Positions 15,391 to 22,594 of a stretch of DNA of 29,076 bases are shown here, in pieces (within the stretch, counting starts at the first letter, position 1; the number at the start of each line of letters is the position of its first letter). The translations under genes were made by a program, and so were the position numbers. The stretch covers positions 71,803 to 100,878 of the forward strand of contig DDTJ01000029.1 in NCBI GenBank assembly GCA_002344525.1. Reading direction: 5' to 3'. The notes beneath the pieces were generated by a model, which saw nothing but the letters and a program-made list of their open reading frames with translations, made no database searches and was not told where the DNA came from. This stretch comes from Akkermansiaceae bacterium UBA2367 (GTDB taxonomy: Bacteria; Verrucomicrobiota; Verrucomicrobiia; Verrucomicrobiales; DEV007).

Positions 15391-15489
15391 TAACATATCT
15401 TAAAGAATTTTCTGGAATTTTTCAAAATTTCAGGTTTCCGTATCCGAACGATCACTAATTTTCTTGTGTCCAAGCCCGTCCAGCATTCG

Positions 15490-16461
15490 ATGACCTCCTT
15501 CCTCCGAGCAAGCGCCCCCCTCCTTGCGCTCGTCGTGGTCGCGGCGGTGGACCCGCTCCCCGCCCAGCAGCTTCAGGCGGTCGCCGGCCCGCCGAAGCCC
15601 TTCGCCTCCTTGGGGATCGAGAGGGAGGCCGAAAAGGCCGCCTTCCCCTTCCTCGCGAACGTGGCGGGTCATCTCGTGCCGGGTGCCTTGCCGACTCCGG
15701 TGCCGAAGACGGGTCTGCCGAAGGTCTTCGCCCCGAGCCAGCCGCGCGAGGTCCACACCCGCTATCCATGGAAACGCGACATCGTGACCACGGTCTTCTG
15801 GATCGGCGAACTGCCCACCCCCGGCAATCCCACGCCGAACACGGTGAGCGCCTGGGACAAGCTCTGGACCTCAAACTACGGCGGCTACGACGACCCCGAC
15901 CCTCGCTCCCGCGACGGCTTCCTCCCGAAACGGTTCGTTCCGGGGCAGAATCCCTTCTATTTCGCCCTGCCCTACAACGACATTTCCAAGACGGGCACGA
16001 AGGACTCGGCCCGGACCATCCCTTGGTTCGAGGAGACCTTCTACCGCAACGGGCGGACCATCGTGAAGGGCCGTTGGATCGCGATCCGCATGGGCGGCAA
16101 GACCTGCTACGCGCAATGGGAGGACGTCGGTCCCTTCGAGACCGACGATTGGGAATACGTGTTCGGCGACGCGCGACCGAAGACCAAGGGCAACAAGGGC
16201 GCGGGCCTCGACGTCTCCCCGGCGGTGCGGGACTATCTCGATTTCGGCACGGGCTTCGGACTCGTCGATTGGCGCTTCGTCGATGTCGACGAGGTTCCCG
16301 ACGGGCCGTGGAAGCAATACGGGACGAACAACCCCTTCATCAACCTCTCCCTCGCCGGTGACGCTTCCGCTTCCGGGGAAGGGTTCTTGCGCGCCTGCGA
16401 CCTGCGCGAACAGCTCCTCGCTTCGCTTGAGCAGGCGGAGGCGGAGGAAGGGGAAGAATGA
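15490..16461 (+). CDS. Secreted protein with a possible RlpA-like double-psi barrel segment
   Basis: A 323-residue protein that I do not firmly recognise. The ATG at 15490 is followed by a hydrophobic signal region (S-F-L-R-A-S-A-P-L-L-A-L-V-V-V-A-A-V, then L-P-A-Q-Q); a GTG at 15466 would add eight residues before it. After a Pro-rich stretch the central part has T-C-Y-A-Q-W-E-D-V-G-P-F followed by G-L-D-V-S-P-A-V-R-D-Y-L-D-F and V-D-W-R-F-V-D. That order resembles the 'D-R-G-P-F ... D-L-S-x-A-A ... G' pattern of RlpA-like double-psi beta-barrels, which bind or cut peptidoglycan. The similarity is short and needs a profile search. It sits alone with its own promoter-like sequence and ends against copy D of the palindromes. 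Confidence 0.65.
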   Translation: MTSFLRASAPLLALVVVAAVDPLPAQQLQAVAGPPKPFASLGIEREAEKAAFPFLANVAGHLVPGALPTPVPKTGLPKVFAPSQPREVHTRYPWKRDIVTTVFWIGELPTPGNPTPNTVSAWDKLWTSNYGGYDDPDPRSRDGFLPKRFVPGQNPFYFALPYNDISKTGTKDSARTIPWFEETFYRNGRTIVKGRWIAIRMGGKTCYAQWEDVGPFETDDWEYVFGDARPKTKGNKGAGLDVSPAVRDYLDFGTGFGLVDWRFVDVDEVPDGPWKQYGTNNPFINLSLAGDASASGEGFLRACDLREQLLASLEQAEAEEGEE

Positions 16462-16494
16462 GTAGAGGATAGGCTCGCGAGCCTCGACCCCTAC
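16462..16494. repeat. GTAG-foot palindrome, copy D, between convergent genes
   Basis: GTAG (16462-16465) directly follows the stop of the secreted-protein gene, and CTAC (16491-16494) closes the other end. Between them is the perfect palindrome AGGCTCGCGAGCCT (16471-16484). The stop codon of the convergent downstream gene lies inside the CTAC. It could act as a bidirectional terminator as well as a REP-like element. Confidence 0.55.
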
Positions 16495-16967
16495 GCCGCC
16501 GCCCGGCGTTTCAGCATTCCAATCAAGGCCCGTGCCTTCATCCGGCCCTCCTTGGTGAGGGAAAGGGACTTGTCGTCCTCGTGGAGATAGGAGCGGCTTT
16601 TCAAGCCCGCGATCGCCGAGGTGATGTGGACGACGCGGGGACGCCCGCATTCGGCGATCACGTCGTTGACGGCGCGGCTGGAGAAACGGTCCTGCTGGTA
16701 GGCGTCGGCAAGGATGAGGGCGGCCAGCAGGGCCTGGTCGGCGAGAGTGAGCTCGTAGGCGACGAGATCCTCCAAGATGGCCCGTCCCTCGTCGTGTAGG
16801 GCGGGGCCCTCCTCCTCGCGCAGGGACGGCTCCTCCCCGTCGGTCGAGAGCGTGCCTTGAGTCCTCATGCGGATCGCCACCTTCACCGCCATCTCCAAGG
16901 CGAGCAGGTCGTGCAGCTCCATCTCGGGGATCAGGGTGATGAGGTTTTCCCTGTGCAGACTTCTCAT
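16491..16967 (-). CDS. Hypothetical protein with winged-helix-like C-terminus
   Basis: A 158-residue protein of unknown function. The N-terminal third is helical (M-E-L-H-D-L-L-A-L-E-M-A-V-K-V-A-I), followed by an acidic, probably disordered stretch (about 38-62, many E and D). From about residue 72 the pattern L-T-L-A-D-Q-A-L-L-A-A-L-I-L-A-D-A-Y, F-S-S-R-A-V-N-D-V-I-A-E-C-G, V-V-H-I-T-S-A-I-A-G-L-K-S-R-S-Y-L and K-S-L-S-L-T-K-E-G-R looks like a winged helix: three helices, then a wing ending T-x-E-G. It may bind DNA, possibly its own AT-rich divergent promoter shared with the FRG gene. This is inference from pattern only. Confidence 0.68.
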   Translation of the reverse strand: MRSLHRENLITLIPEMELHDLLALEMAVKVAIRMRTQGTLSTDGEEPSLREEEGPALHDEGRAILEDLVAYELTLADQALLAALILADAYQQDRFSSRAVNDVIAECGRPRVVHITSAIAGLKSRSYLHEDDKSLSLTKEGRMKARALIGMLKRRAAA

Positions 16968-17000
16968 TTTAATCTCAAATTAAGCAAAATAATTTTCAAA

Positions 17001-17034
17001 TCTCCTCAAATTTGACTTGCAAGTTCTCCTCAAA
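17001..17034. promoter_or_regulatory. AT-rich divergent promoter region with direct repeat TCTCCTCAAA
   Basis: TCTCCTCAAA occurs at 17001-17010 and 17025-17034, 24 bases apart, in the 184-bp gap between the winged-helix-like and FRG genes. Related CTCAAATT-type strings lie near 16974. The 24-base spacing is about two helical turns, which suits a dimer-bound operator. No convincing -35/-10 pair was assigned. Confidence 0.4.
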
Positions 17035-17151
17035 GGTGAGAAATCCAGCAACAACGCGAGCGATGTTTGAGCAATCTAGCCGAAAACGGCCCCGGAATCA
17101 ACGATTATCGCTCAAGAAGTTTGTCGAAACGAGAAAAAATCGAGAAAATCC

Positions 17152-17910
17152 ATGAGGGAAATCGAAACGGTCGTCGTCGGGAGCATCGAATCGCTGCTCG
17201 AAGAAATGATTCCAAGGCTGGGCTTCCAACGAGTGCCTATCTACCGGGGACAAGCCTCGGCGGAATGGGCGCTGTTGCCGTCCCTCTATCGCGAGGAGGT
17301 GGCGAAGACGGAGCATCGCTCCTGGGCCGAGGTGGAGGCTTGCTCGCTGCTCGGCTTCAAACGACGCGCCACCGGCGAGCTGTCCCACGATCCGGCGACG
17401 GAGCTGGAATGGATGGCCTTGGGCGCGCATCACGGTCTGCCGACGCGGTTTTCGAGTTGGACCGAGAATGCCCTCGTCGCCCTCTTTTTCGCGACCGACC
17501 CCTCGCGTCCCGGCGAGGACGGGGCGGTCTGGCGCATCATGCCGGGCGAGGCGGCCTTCACCATCGCGCAGGACTACGAGCAGGTGCCCGAGAGGCCGCG
17601 GCTCTACCATCCCCGCCGTCCAGACGCCTCGATGCGGAACCAACGCGTCTGTTTCCTCAGCCATCCCCTGCCCGAGGAGGACGCCGCGCCCGAGACTTTC
17701 GAGGAGGTCTACGAACTCGGGAGCGACCGCCTCGTCCTTTCGAAGCTCGTCATCCCCGCCGAGTGGAAGGGCTACCTTCGCCGCCGTCTCGCGACGATGG
17801 GTGTGGACCATTTCCACCTCTTCCCCGGCCTTGGCGGGCTCTGCCGCGACCTCCGCGAGGAGATCCACTGCCACACCGACGCCTACGAGTGGATTTTCCC
17901 GCAGGTGTAG
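17152..17910 (+). CDS. FRG domain-containing protein
   Basis: A 252-residue protein carrying the FRG domain, named for a conserved F-R-G or Y-R-G near its start. Here V-P-I-Y-R-G-Q is at about residue 28, followed by L-P-S-L-Y-R-E and the most conserved block A-L-G-A-H-H-G-L-P-T-R-F-S-S-W-T-E-N-A-L-V-A at about 87-108. The N-R-V-C-F-like segment (N-Q-R-V-C-F-L-S) and the C-terminal G-V-D-H-F-H-L-F-P-G-L-G-G-L are also typical. No biochemical activity of the family is established; FRG genes are scattered across bacteria and are often found in variable regions. The ATG at 17152 follows an AT-rich leader. It precedes the DUF533 gene by 86 bp on the same strand. Confidence 0.88.
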   Translation: MREIETVVVGSIESLLEEMIPRLGFQRVPIYRGQASAEWALLPSLYREEVAKTEHRSWAEVEACSLLGFKRRATGELSHDPATELEWMALGAHHGLPTRFSSWTENALVALFFATDPSRPGEDGAVWRIMPGEAAFTIAQDYEQVPERPRLYHPRRPDASMRNQRVCFLSHPLPEEDAAPETFEEVYELGSDRLVLSKLVIPAEWKGYLRRRLATMGVDHFHLFPGLGGLCRDLREEIHCHTDAYEWIFPQV

Positions 17911-17996
17911 GAGGGGCAAAAAAGTCTCGCGCCGCGCGGGCGCCCGCCCTATGCTGCGAGGACATCCTTGTTTCACCCCTCTTTTCTCCCGCCTCC

Positions 17997-18956
17997 ATGG
18001 ACGCCATCAACATTCTCGGAAAATTGCTCGCCAAAAACGCTCTCGGCTCGAAGACTGGAGGGAGCATCCTCGACACCCTCCTCGGTGGCGCGCCAAGAGG
18101 GAAGGCCCCTTCCTCGATGGGGAATCCGGCTGACATCCTTGGAACCCTGCTCGGAGGGAAGAAGGGGGGCAAAGGCGGTGTCGCCGCGCTCCTTGCGATC
18201 CTCGCTGTCGCGGCGGCCGCGAACAAGAAGGGCAAGGGCGGCTCGGGTGGTGGTCTCGTGGATCTGCTCGGCGGATTGACGGGGGCTTCCGAGGGGAAAG
18301 GCGGCTCGGGCGGCGGCCTCGGAGACCTGCTTGGCGGATTGATGGGCGCTTCTGGCGGAAAAAGCAGTTCGGGTGGTGGTCTCGGAGACCTGCTCGGCGG
18401 ATTGATGGGCGCTTCTGGCGGGAAAGGCGGTTCGGGCGGCGGTCTCGGGGACCTGCTCGGCGGGCTGGCTGGTGCCGCTGGTGGGAAAGGCGGCTCGGGT
18501 GGCGGTCTCGGAGACTTGCTTGGCGGATTGATGGGGGCTGCGGGTGGTGGGCGCTCCGGTATCGCCGCCGATGGATTGCTGTCCCCGTCCGACTCCGCCG
18601 AAGCGGAGGAGGGGGCGGAACTCCTCATCGAAGCGATGTGTCTTGCCGCGAACAGCGACGGCCAAGTCGATGAGAAGGAGCGCGAGGCCATTCTCGGCCA
18701 GCTCGGGGATCTCGACGACGAGGAGATCGCGTTCGTGAAGCAAAAGCTCGCCTCGCGAGTTTCGGTCGAGGACTTCGCCCGCCGCGTCCCCAAAGACCAG
18801 GTGGAGCAGGTCTACGCTTTCGCCCTCCTCGCCGTGCGTCTCGACACGGAGAAGGAGGCCGAGTGGTTCGCCCGTCTCGCCCAAGCGCTTCGCATCGACG
18901 GTGGCACCGCCAACGACATCCATGCCCGTCTCGGCCAGCCCGAGATCTTCGCTTGA
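17997..18956 (+). CDS. DUF533/TerB-like protein with Gly-rich tandem repeats
   Basis: A 319-residue protein with three parts. Residues 1-78 hold L-G-K-L-L-A-K, D-T-L-L-G-G and a hydrophobic A-A-L-L-A-I-L-A-V-A-A-A-A segment (about 61-75). Residues 79-183 are five copies of a 21-residue unit of the form G-K-G-G-S-G-G-G-L-G-D-L-L-G-G-L-M-G-A. From about residue 198 the sequence is a helical TerB-like domain of the DUF533 family: L-L-I-E-A-M-C-L-A-A-N-S-D-G-Q-V-D-E-K-E-R-E-A-I, where the N-S-D-G-x-V-D-x-x-E pattern is acidic and metal-binding-like. DUF533 proteins are often inner-membrane-associated. The frame is open far upstream in an FRG-gene shadow, so the ATG at 17997 (MDAINILGKLL) is chosen. 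Confidence 0.85.
   Translation: MDAINILGKLLAKNALGSKTGGSILDTLLGGAPRGKAPSSMGNPADILGTLLGGKKGGKGGVAALLAILAVAAAANKKGKGGSGGGLVDLLGGLTGASEGKGGSGGGLGDLLGGLMGASGGKSSSGGGLGDLLGGLMGASGGKGGSGGGLGDLLGGLAGAAGGKGGSGGGLGDLLGGLMGAAGGGRSGIAADGLLSPSDSAEAEEGAELLIEAMCLAANSDGQVDEKEREAILGQLGDLDDEEIAFVKQKLASRVSVEDFARRVPKDQVEQVYAFALLAVRLDTEKEAEWFARLAQALRIDGGTANDIHARLGQPEIFA
18231..18545 (+). repeat. Five in-frame 63-bp tandem repeats inside the DUF533 gene
   Basis: Units start at 18231, 18294, 18357, 18420 and 18483. Each encodes 21 residues (G-K-x-x-S-G-G-G-L-x-D-L-L-G-G-L-x-G-A-x-x). Unit 3 has K-S-S-S instead of K-G-G-S. The DNA is also well conserved between units, so copy number may vary between strains. Confidence 0.9.
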
Positions 18957-18981
18957 GCGACCAAGTGCTCTTTTTCCCCGA

Positions 18982-19587
18982 ATGGCCCGTCCCCGACGCG
19001 TCAAGCCCTCTGGCAACCGCCCTCGCGAGGCGCGTGCCAACGCCCATGCCAGCACCTCCACCGGGATCGCCCGGCTCAGCGAGGAGGGGCTGCTCGATCA
19101 TCTCGCGGAGGCGGAGGAGGCAGGGGAGGAGCCGCTCCTGCTTATCCTCGACGGAGTTCAGGATCCGCACAATCTCGGCGCTTGCCTGCGCACCGCCGAG
19201 GGTGCCGGGGCGATGGCCGTGGTCGTGCCGCGCCATCACGCTGCCCCCGTGACCGAGACCGTCGTGCGGGTCTCTTGCGGGGGGGCGGCCTTCGTCCCCG
19301 TCGTCCAAGTGGGCAATATGGCCCGCTTCCTTGAGAAAATCCGCGAGGACCATGGCATCCGCGTCGTCGGAACCGCCGACGAGGCCAGCGGCGATCTCTA
19401 CGGGGGCGACCTCACCGGCCCCCTTGCCATCGTCCTCGGAGCCGAGGGCGAAGGGATGCGACGCCTCACCAAGGAGAATTGCGACCTCCTCGTCCGCATC
19501 CCCATGCTCGGGCAGGTGCCCTGCCTGAACGTCTCCAACGCCGCTGCCGTCTGCCTCTACGAGTCGCTGAGGCAGAGGGGGCTGTAG
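18982..19587 (+). CDS. rlmB: TrmH/RlmB-family RNA 2'-O-methyltransferase, short form
   Basis: A 201-residue SPOUT-class methyltransferase, most like RlmB, which methylates the ribose of G2251 in 23S rRNA using S-adenosylmethionine. Motif 1 is L-D-G-V-Q-D-P-H-N-L-G-A-C-L-R-T-A at about 57-72. Motif 2, A-I-V-L-G-A-E-G-E-G-M-R-R, is near 149, and motif 3, V-P-C-L-N-V-S-N-A-A-A-V-C-L-Y, near 179 forms the knotted cofactor site. E. coli RlmB is about 243 residues and has an N-terminal substrate-recognition domain; here only about 55 mostly basic, low-complexity residues precede motif 1, so that domain is missing or replaced. The ATG at 18982 is used, just after the DUF533 stop; the open frame begins slightly earlier inside that gene. 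Confidence 0.85.
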   Translation: MARPRRVKPSGNRPREARANAHASTSTGIARLSEEGLLDHLAEAEEAGEEPLLLILDGVQDPHNLGACLRTAEGAGAMAVVVPRHHAAPVTETVVRVSCGGAAFVPVVQVGNMARFLEKIREDHGIRVVGTADEASGDLYGGDLTGPLAIVLGAEGEGMRRLTKENCDLLVRIPMLGQVPCLNVSNAAAVCLYESLRQRGL

Positions 19588-19601
19588 TTCTACGTTTTGG
19601 A

Positions 19602-19632
19602 TTTTTGTGAAAGGCCGGGCCTTTCACAAAAA
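19602..19632. terminator. Bidirectional intrinsic terminator
   Basis: TTTTTGTGAAAGGC (19602-19615) and its exact complement (19619-19632) form a 14-bp stem with a CGG loop, flanked by T-runs when read from either side. It separates the convergent rlmB-like and SDR genes and is a textbook rho-independent terminator for both. The SDR stop codon (19624-19626) lies inside the stem. Confidence 0.85.
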
Positions 19633-20451
19633 CCGTTCGATCATCCAGTCGTAGCCCCGGTCGCCGAGGAGGCGTCGCGCCCAGATGACCGGCTTAGCGA
19701 GATAGCCCGCGACGTAGCGGGGTTTCGGATGCGGCGAATCGACCGCCTTCACGATGAGGTTCGCGATGAGTTCGGGAGGCGAGGCTTTCCGGTCGAGATA
19801 GACGCGGCGGGTCGCGGCGGCCATTTTCTCCGCGAGCCTTTCGTAGGGGCCGCCCTTGGATCGTTCGAGCAGCGGGGCGATGGCGATCTCGGCGAATTCC
19901 GTCTCGATGGCGCCCGGCTCGACGACGACGACGTGGATGCTGGAGGGAGCGAGCTCGATGCGCAGGCAGTCCGACCAGCCCTCCAGCGCGTGCTTCGAGG
20001 CGTGATACCAAGCCCCCATTGGCGTGTGGATTTTCCCTCCGACCGAGGAGACGTTCACGACTGTGCCTGCGCCCGCCGTACGCATCGCGGGTAGGAAGCG
20101 TTGCGTCAGCCGCGCGAGGCCGAAGAGGTTCACCTCGAACTGGCTCCGCGCCTCGGAGAGGGGTACCTGCTCGACCGCGCCGTAGACCCCGATGCCCGCG
20201 TTGTTCACGAGCACGTCGAGGCCGCCTTCCTCGTCGAGAACCGCGTCGGCGAGAGCTTCCGTCGCCGCCTCGTCGGCGAGGTCGAGGAAGTGGATCCGCG
20301 CCCCTGCCGCCGCGAGGGAGCCCATTTTTCCCGTCCGCCGAGCCGCCGCATGAACCCGGTCGCCCCGGGCGAGGAAGGCCCGCACCGTGGCCTCGCCGAT
20401 GCCGCTGGAGGCGCCGGTGACGAGGACGGTGCGTGGGGAAGGGGTGGGCAT
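19624..20451 (-). CDS. SDR family oxidoreductase
   Basis: A 275-residue short-chain dehydrogenase/reductase of the classical type. The cofactor motif T-G-A-S-S-G-I-G is at residues 13-20, the N-N-A-G motif (L-V-N-N-A-G-I-G) near 86, the catalytic serine in V-V-N-V-S-S-V-G near 138 and the active-site Y-x-x-x-K as Y-H-A-S-K near 151. A-A-R-R after the second strand suggests NADP(H) preference. The P-G-A-I-E-T-E-F segment and C-terminal extension with R-Y-V-A-G are typical of the larger SDRs near fatty-acyl or retinol-like enzymes. Substrate unknown. It stands alone, convergent with the rlmB-like gene through a shared terminator. Confidence 0.92.
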   Translation of the reverse strand: MPTPSPRTVLVTGASSGIGEATVRAFLARGDRVHAAARRTGKMGSLAAAGARIHFLDLADEAATEALADAVLDEEGGLDVLVNNAGIGVYGAVEQVPLSEARSQFEVNLFGLARLTQRFLPAMRTAGAGTVVNVSSVGGKIHTPMGAWYHASKHALEGWSDCLRIELAPSSIHVVVVEPGAIETEFAEIAIAPLLERSKGGPYERLAEKMAAATRRVYLDRKASPPELIANLIVKAVDSPHPKPRYVAGYLAKPVIWARRLLGDRGYDWMIERFL

Positions 20452-20510
20452 GTACGGAAATGAAGACGTGGGAGCGGACTTTGGAAAGGGATGTTTGTTC
20501 AGGTGAAGCC

Positions 20511-20588
20511 GTAGCGAAATTCGTGAGAATTTCGACGAACGTCCTCTGAAACGTTAGTCGGGAGAAGTTCTCACGAACTTCTCTACCC
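20511..20588. repeat. REP/BIME-like element, copy B (two inverted GTAG hairpins)
   Basis: GTAG (20511-20514) is followed by CGAAATTC-GTGA-GAATTTCG (20515-20534). After a 27-base linker comes GAGAAGTTC-TCAC-GAACTTCTC (20562-20583), whose minus-strand foot is GTAG (CTAC at 20583-20586). The element matches copy A in order, spacing and most bases. In the first hairpin a G-to-A change on one arm and C-to-T on the other keep the stem paired. Confidence 0.8.
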
Positions 20589-20706
20589 TTTGCCCAAGTT
20601 TTGAAAAGGAGCGAAAAGAGGCGTTTCCAAGGGAACGCGGTTGCGGGGGCTTCCCTTTTTAGCGCCGAGTGGTATAAAAGGAAGAAGACAAACCATCCCC
20701 GATATC

Positions 20707-22095
20707 ATGAGCACCCGACTTCGCACCAACCGCCGCGACTTCTTGCGCGCCTCCCTTGCCACCTCCGCCGTCTTTGGCACCGAGTCCGCCCTGACCGTCA
20801 CGAAAACCCGCGCCGCCTCGGAGAACGGGGGCACGGCGAAGAACGTGATCTTCATGGTCAGTGACGGGATGAACCACGGAGCCCTCTCCCTCGCCCGGCA
20901 ATTCCGCGAGAACGCGGGCGGCGGGGAGACGCGCTGGACGCGACTCTACCGCGAGCGGCCCGTGGTGCGCTCCCTCGTCGAAACCTTTTCGGCGAACAGT
21001 TGCGTCACCGACTCCGCCGCCGCCGCGAGCGCTTGGGGCGGGGGGCAGCGGGTCAACAACGGCTCCCTCAACATCCTCCCCGACGGCAAGCCCGTCCGCA
21101 CCCTGCACGAGAAAATCCAAGCGGCGGGGTGGAAAACTGGCCTCGTCACCACTGCGACGATCACCCACGCGACCCCGGCGGGCTTCGCCTCGAACCTCGA
21201 AAGCCGCGGCGACGAGGCCGCCGTCGCGGAGCAGTATCTGGAGCGCCGCGTCGATGTCCTCCTCGGGGGCGGGCGCAAGTTCTACAGCCCCGAGTTGAAG
21301 CAGCGCTACGCGGCGGCGGGCTATGCCGTCGTCGAGACGCGCGACGACCTCCTCGGGCTGCCTGTCGAGGCGGGCAAGCCGGTCCTCGGCGTCTTCTTCG
21401 ACAGCCATTTGCCCTACAGCATCGACCAACGCAACATTCCCGAACTGAAGGCCGCCGTCCCGACCCTCGCGGAAATGACGAGGACCGCCCTCGACCGCCT
21501 CGCCCCCGCGTCGGACGGCTTTTTCCTGATGGTCGAGGGCGCGCGCATCGACCACGCCGGGCACGCCAACGACGCGGCCGCCTCGATCCACGACCAGCTT
21601 GCCTTCGACGAAGCCATCGGGGTGGCGGTCGATTTCGCCGAGAAGCATCCCGACACCCTCGTCGTGCTCACCACCGACCACGGCTGCGGCGGCATCCAGA
21701 TGAACGGGGTCAGCGGCAAGCCCGAACAGGGTTTCGCGCCGGGGATCTACAACGCGAGCAGCGTCTTCTTCGAGCGGCTGGGAGGCTTCAGCCGCTCCAT
21801 CGAGTGGATGAAGCAGAACGGCGTCCAAGGGCTCAGCGGCCCGCCCCTCGCCGAGGCTATCGAGAAGCACACCGGACTGAAGCTGACCGAGGACCAGATC
21901 AAGGCCTCGCAGGGATTGAAGGCCACTTTCGAGGACGTGATCCAAGCACACACCGGAGTCGGCTGGACGAGCGGGAACCACACCGGCGAACTCGTCGAAT
22001 TCTGCGCCGTCGGCCCCGGTGCCCGTGAATTCCCCGCTCTGATCCGCAACGACGAAGAGCACGCCATTTTGCTGCGGCTTCTTGGGATCTCGTAA
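20707..22095 (+). CDS. Alkaline phosphatase, Tat-exported
   Basis: A 462-residue alkaline phosphatase of the PhoA superfamily, releasing phosphate from organic esters outside the cytoplasm. A twin-arginine signal (T-N-R-R-D-F-L-R-A-S) is at residues 8-16. Metal ligand D53 lies in V-S-D-G-M-N, the nucleophile S103 in V-T-D-S-A-A-A-A-S-A, further ligands in E-G-A-R-I-D-H-A-G-H and T-T-D-H-G, and the last in G-N-H-T-G near residue 427. Length and motif order match short bacterial forms. The ATG at 20707 puts the Tat motif in place; the frame is open 22 codons earlier. No Pho-box-like repeats were recognised upstream; the 5' region holds copy B of the palindromes. Confidence 0.93.
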   Translation: MSTRLRTNRRDFLRASLATSAVFGTESALTVTKTRAASENGGTAKNVIFMVSDGMNHGALSLARQFRENAGGGETRWTRLYRERPVVRSLVETFSANSCVTDSAAAASAWGGGQRVNNGSLNILPDGKPVRTLHEKIQAAGWKTGLVTTATITHATPAGFASNLESRGDEAAVAEQYLERRVDVLLGGGRKFYSPELKQRYAAAGYAVVETRDDLLGLPVEAGKPVLGVFFDSHLPYSIDQRNIPELKAAVPTLAEMTRTALDRLAPASDGFFLMVEGARIDHAGHANDAAASIHDQLAFDEAIGVAVDFAEKHPDTLVVLTTDHGCGGIQMNGVSGKPEQGFAPGIYNASSVFFERLGGFSRSIEWMKQNGVQGLSGPPLAEAIEKHTGLKLTEDQIKASQGLKATFEDVIQAHTGVGWTSGNHTGELVEFCAVGPGAREFPALIRNDEEHAILLRLLGIS

Positions 22096-22119
22096 GTTCC
22101 GAAGCCCGGATTTTGGGAT

Positions 22120-22554
22120 TCACCCCTCCGGCAGATCCAGCGGACGCTTCCCCGCCCTCCGCCGCATCCAGTCGATGGCGCGATGAACCGGTTTCCGCCG
22201 GACCAGCCAAACTTCGAAACGCCGTTTGCCGGGAAAATTCAGCAGCAGGATGCCCGCGACCAGTGTGAGCAAACCCTGCCCAGGCGTGAAGAACATGATA
22301 AACCCGCCCACGGCGAGGACGAGACCGAGGAGGTTCTTCAGCACGAGCAGGACGAGGCGCAAGACCGGATGCCGCCGTTTCATCCGCGCCGCCCCCTCGC
22401 TGTTTTCAAGGAAGTAATCGTACGGCATCCTCCGGATCAGCATGGGCACGGCAACCGCGCTCACCACGACCGTGGCGAGGGAGATCGCGCCGGTCCACCA
22501 GAGCCATTCCTCGTGTCCGCGCAGGCGCGACCACTGTTCCAAGAGCCAATCCAT
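22120..22554 (-). CDS. PGPGW-type integral membrane protein
   Basis: A 144-residue membrane protein. Hydrophobic segments lie at about 18-40 (W-W-T-G-A-I-S-L-A-T-V-V-V-S-A-V-A-V) and 63-102. The second region holds the family signature F-F-T-P-G-Q-G-L-L-T-L-V-A-G-I-L-L-L-N-F-P-G-K, a variant of the P-G-P-G-W motif (PF09656) in which the canonical residues are P-G-Q-G. The basic C-terminal tail is probably cytoplasmic. Function of the family is not established. It is convergent with the phosphatase gene (24-bp gap) and lies downstream of the DUF1501 gene by 40 bp, so it could be the last gene of the PSD1-DUF1501 transcript. Confidence 0.8.
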   Translation of the reverse strand: MDWLLEQWSRLRGHEEWLWWTGAISLATVVVSAVAVPMLIRRMPYDYFLENSEGAARMKRRHPVLRLVLLVLKNLLGLVLAVGGFIMFFTPGQGLLTLVAGILLLNFPGKRRFEVWLVRRKPVHRAIDWMRRRAGKRPLDLPEG

Positions 22555-22594
22555 GCCGATACGGAAAACCTATTCCGCCATGCCCGCCATGGAG

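Larger units (their letters stand above)
15081..15489. other. Intergenic region (409 bp) with palindromic elements and an AT-rich promoter zone
   Basis: No gene is supported between nadB and the next secreted-protein gene. The left 180 bp is filled with GTAG-foot hairpins (15089-15167 and 15240-15262; a weaker GTAG hairpin starts at 15174). The right part, from about 15375, becomes AT-rich and carries a promoter-like pair. Confidence 0.6.

Noticed and set aside
17067..17996. Long upstream extension of the DUF533 frame
   Set aside because: It overlaps the whole FRG gene in another frame and translates to Arg/Pro-rich shadow sequence.
18231..18545. CRISPR array
   Set aside because: The units are contiguous 63-bp in-frame coding repeats without spacers.
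16491..18956. Phage-defence island
   Set aside because: Apart from the FRG protein there are no recognisable defence nucleases, helicases, restriction enzymes or mobile-element genes, so only a weak accessory-module hypothesis is kept.
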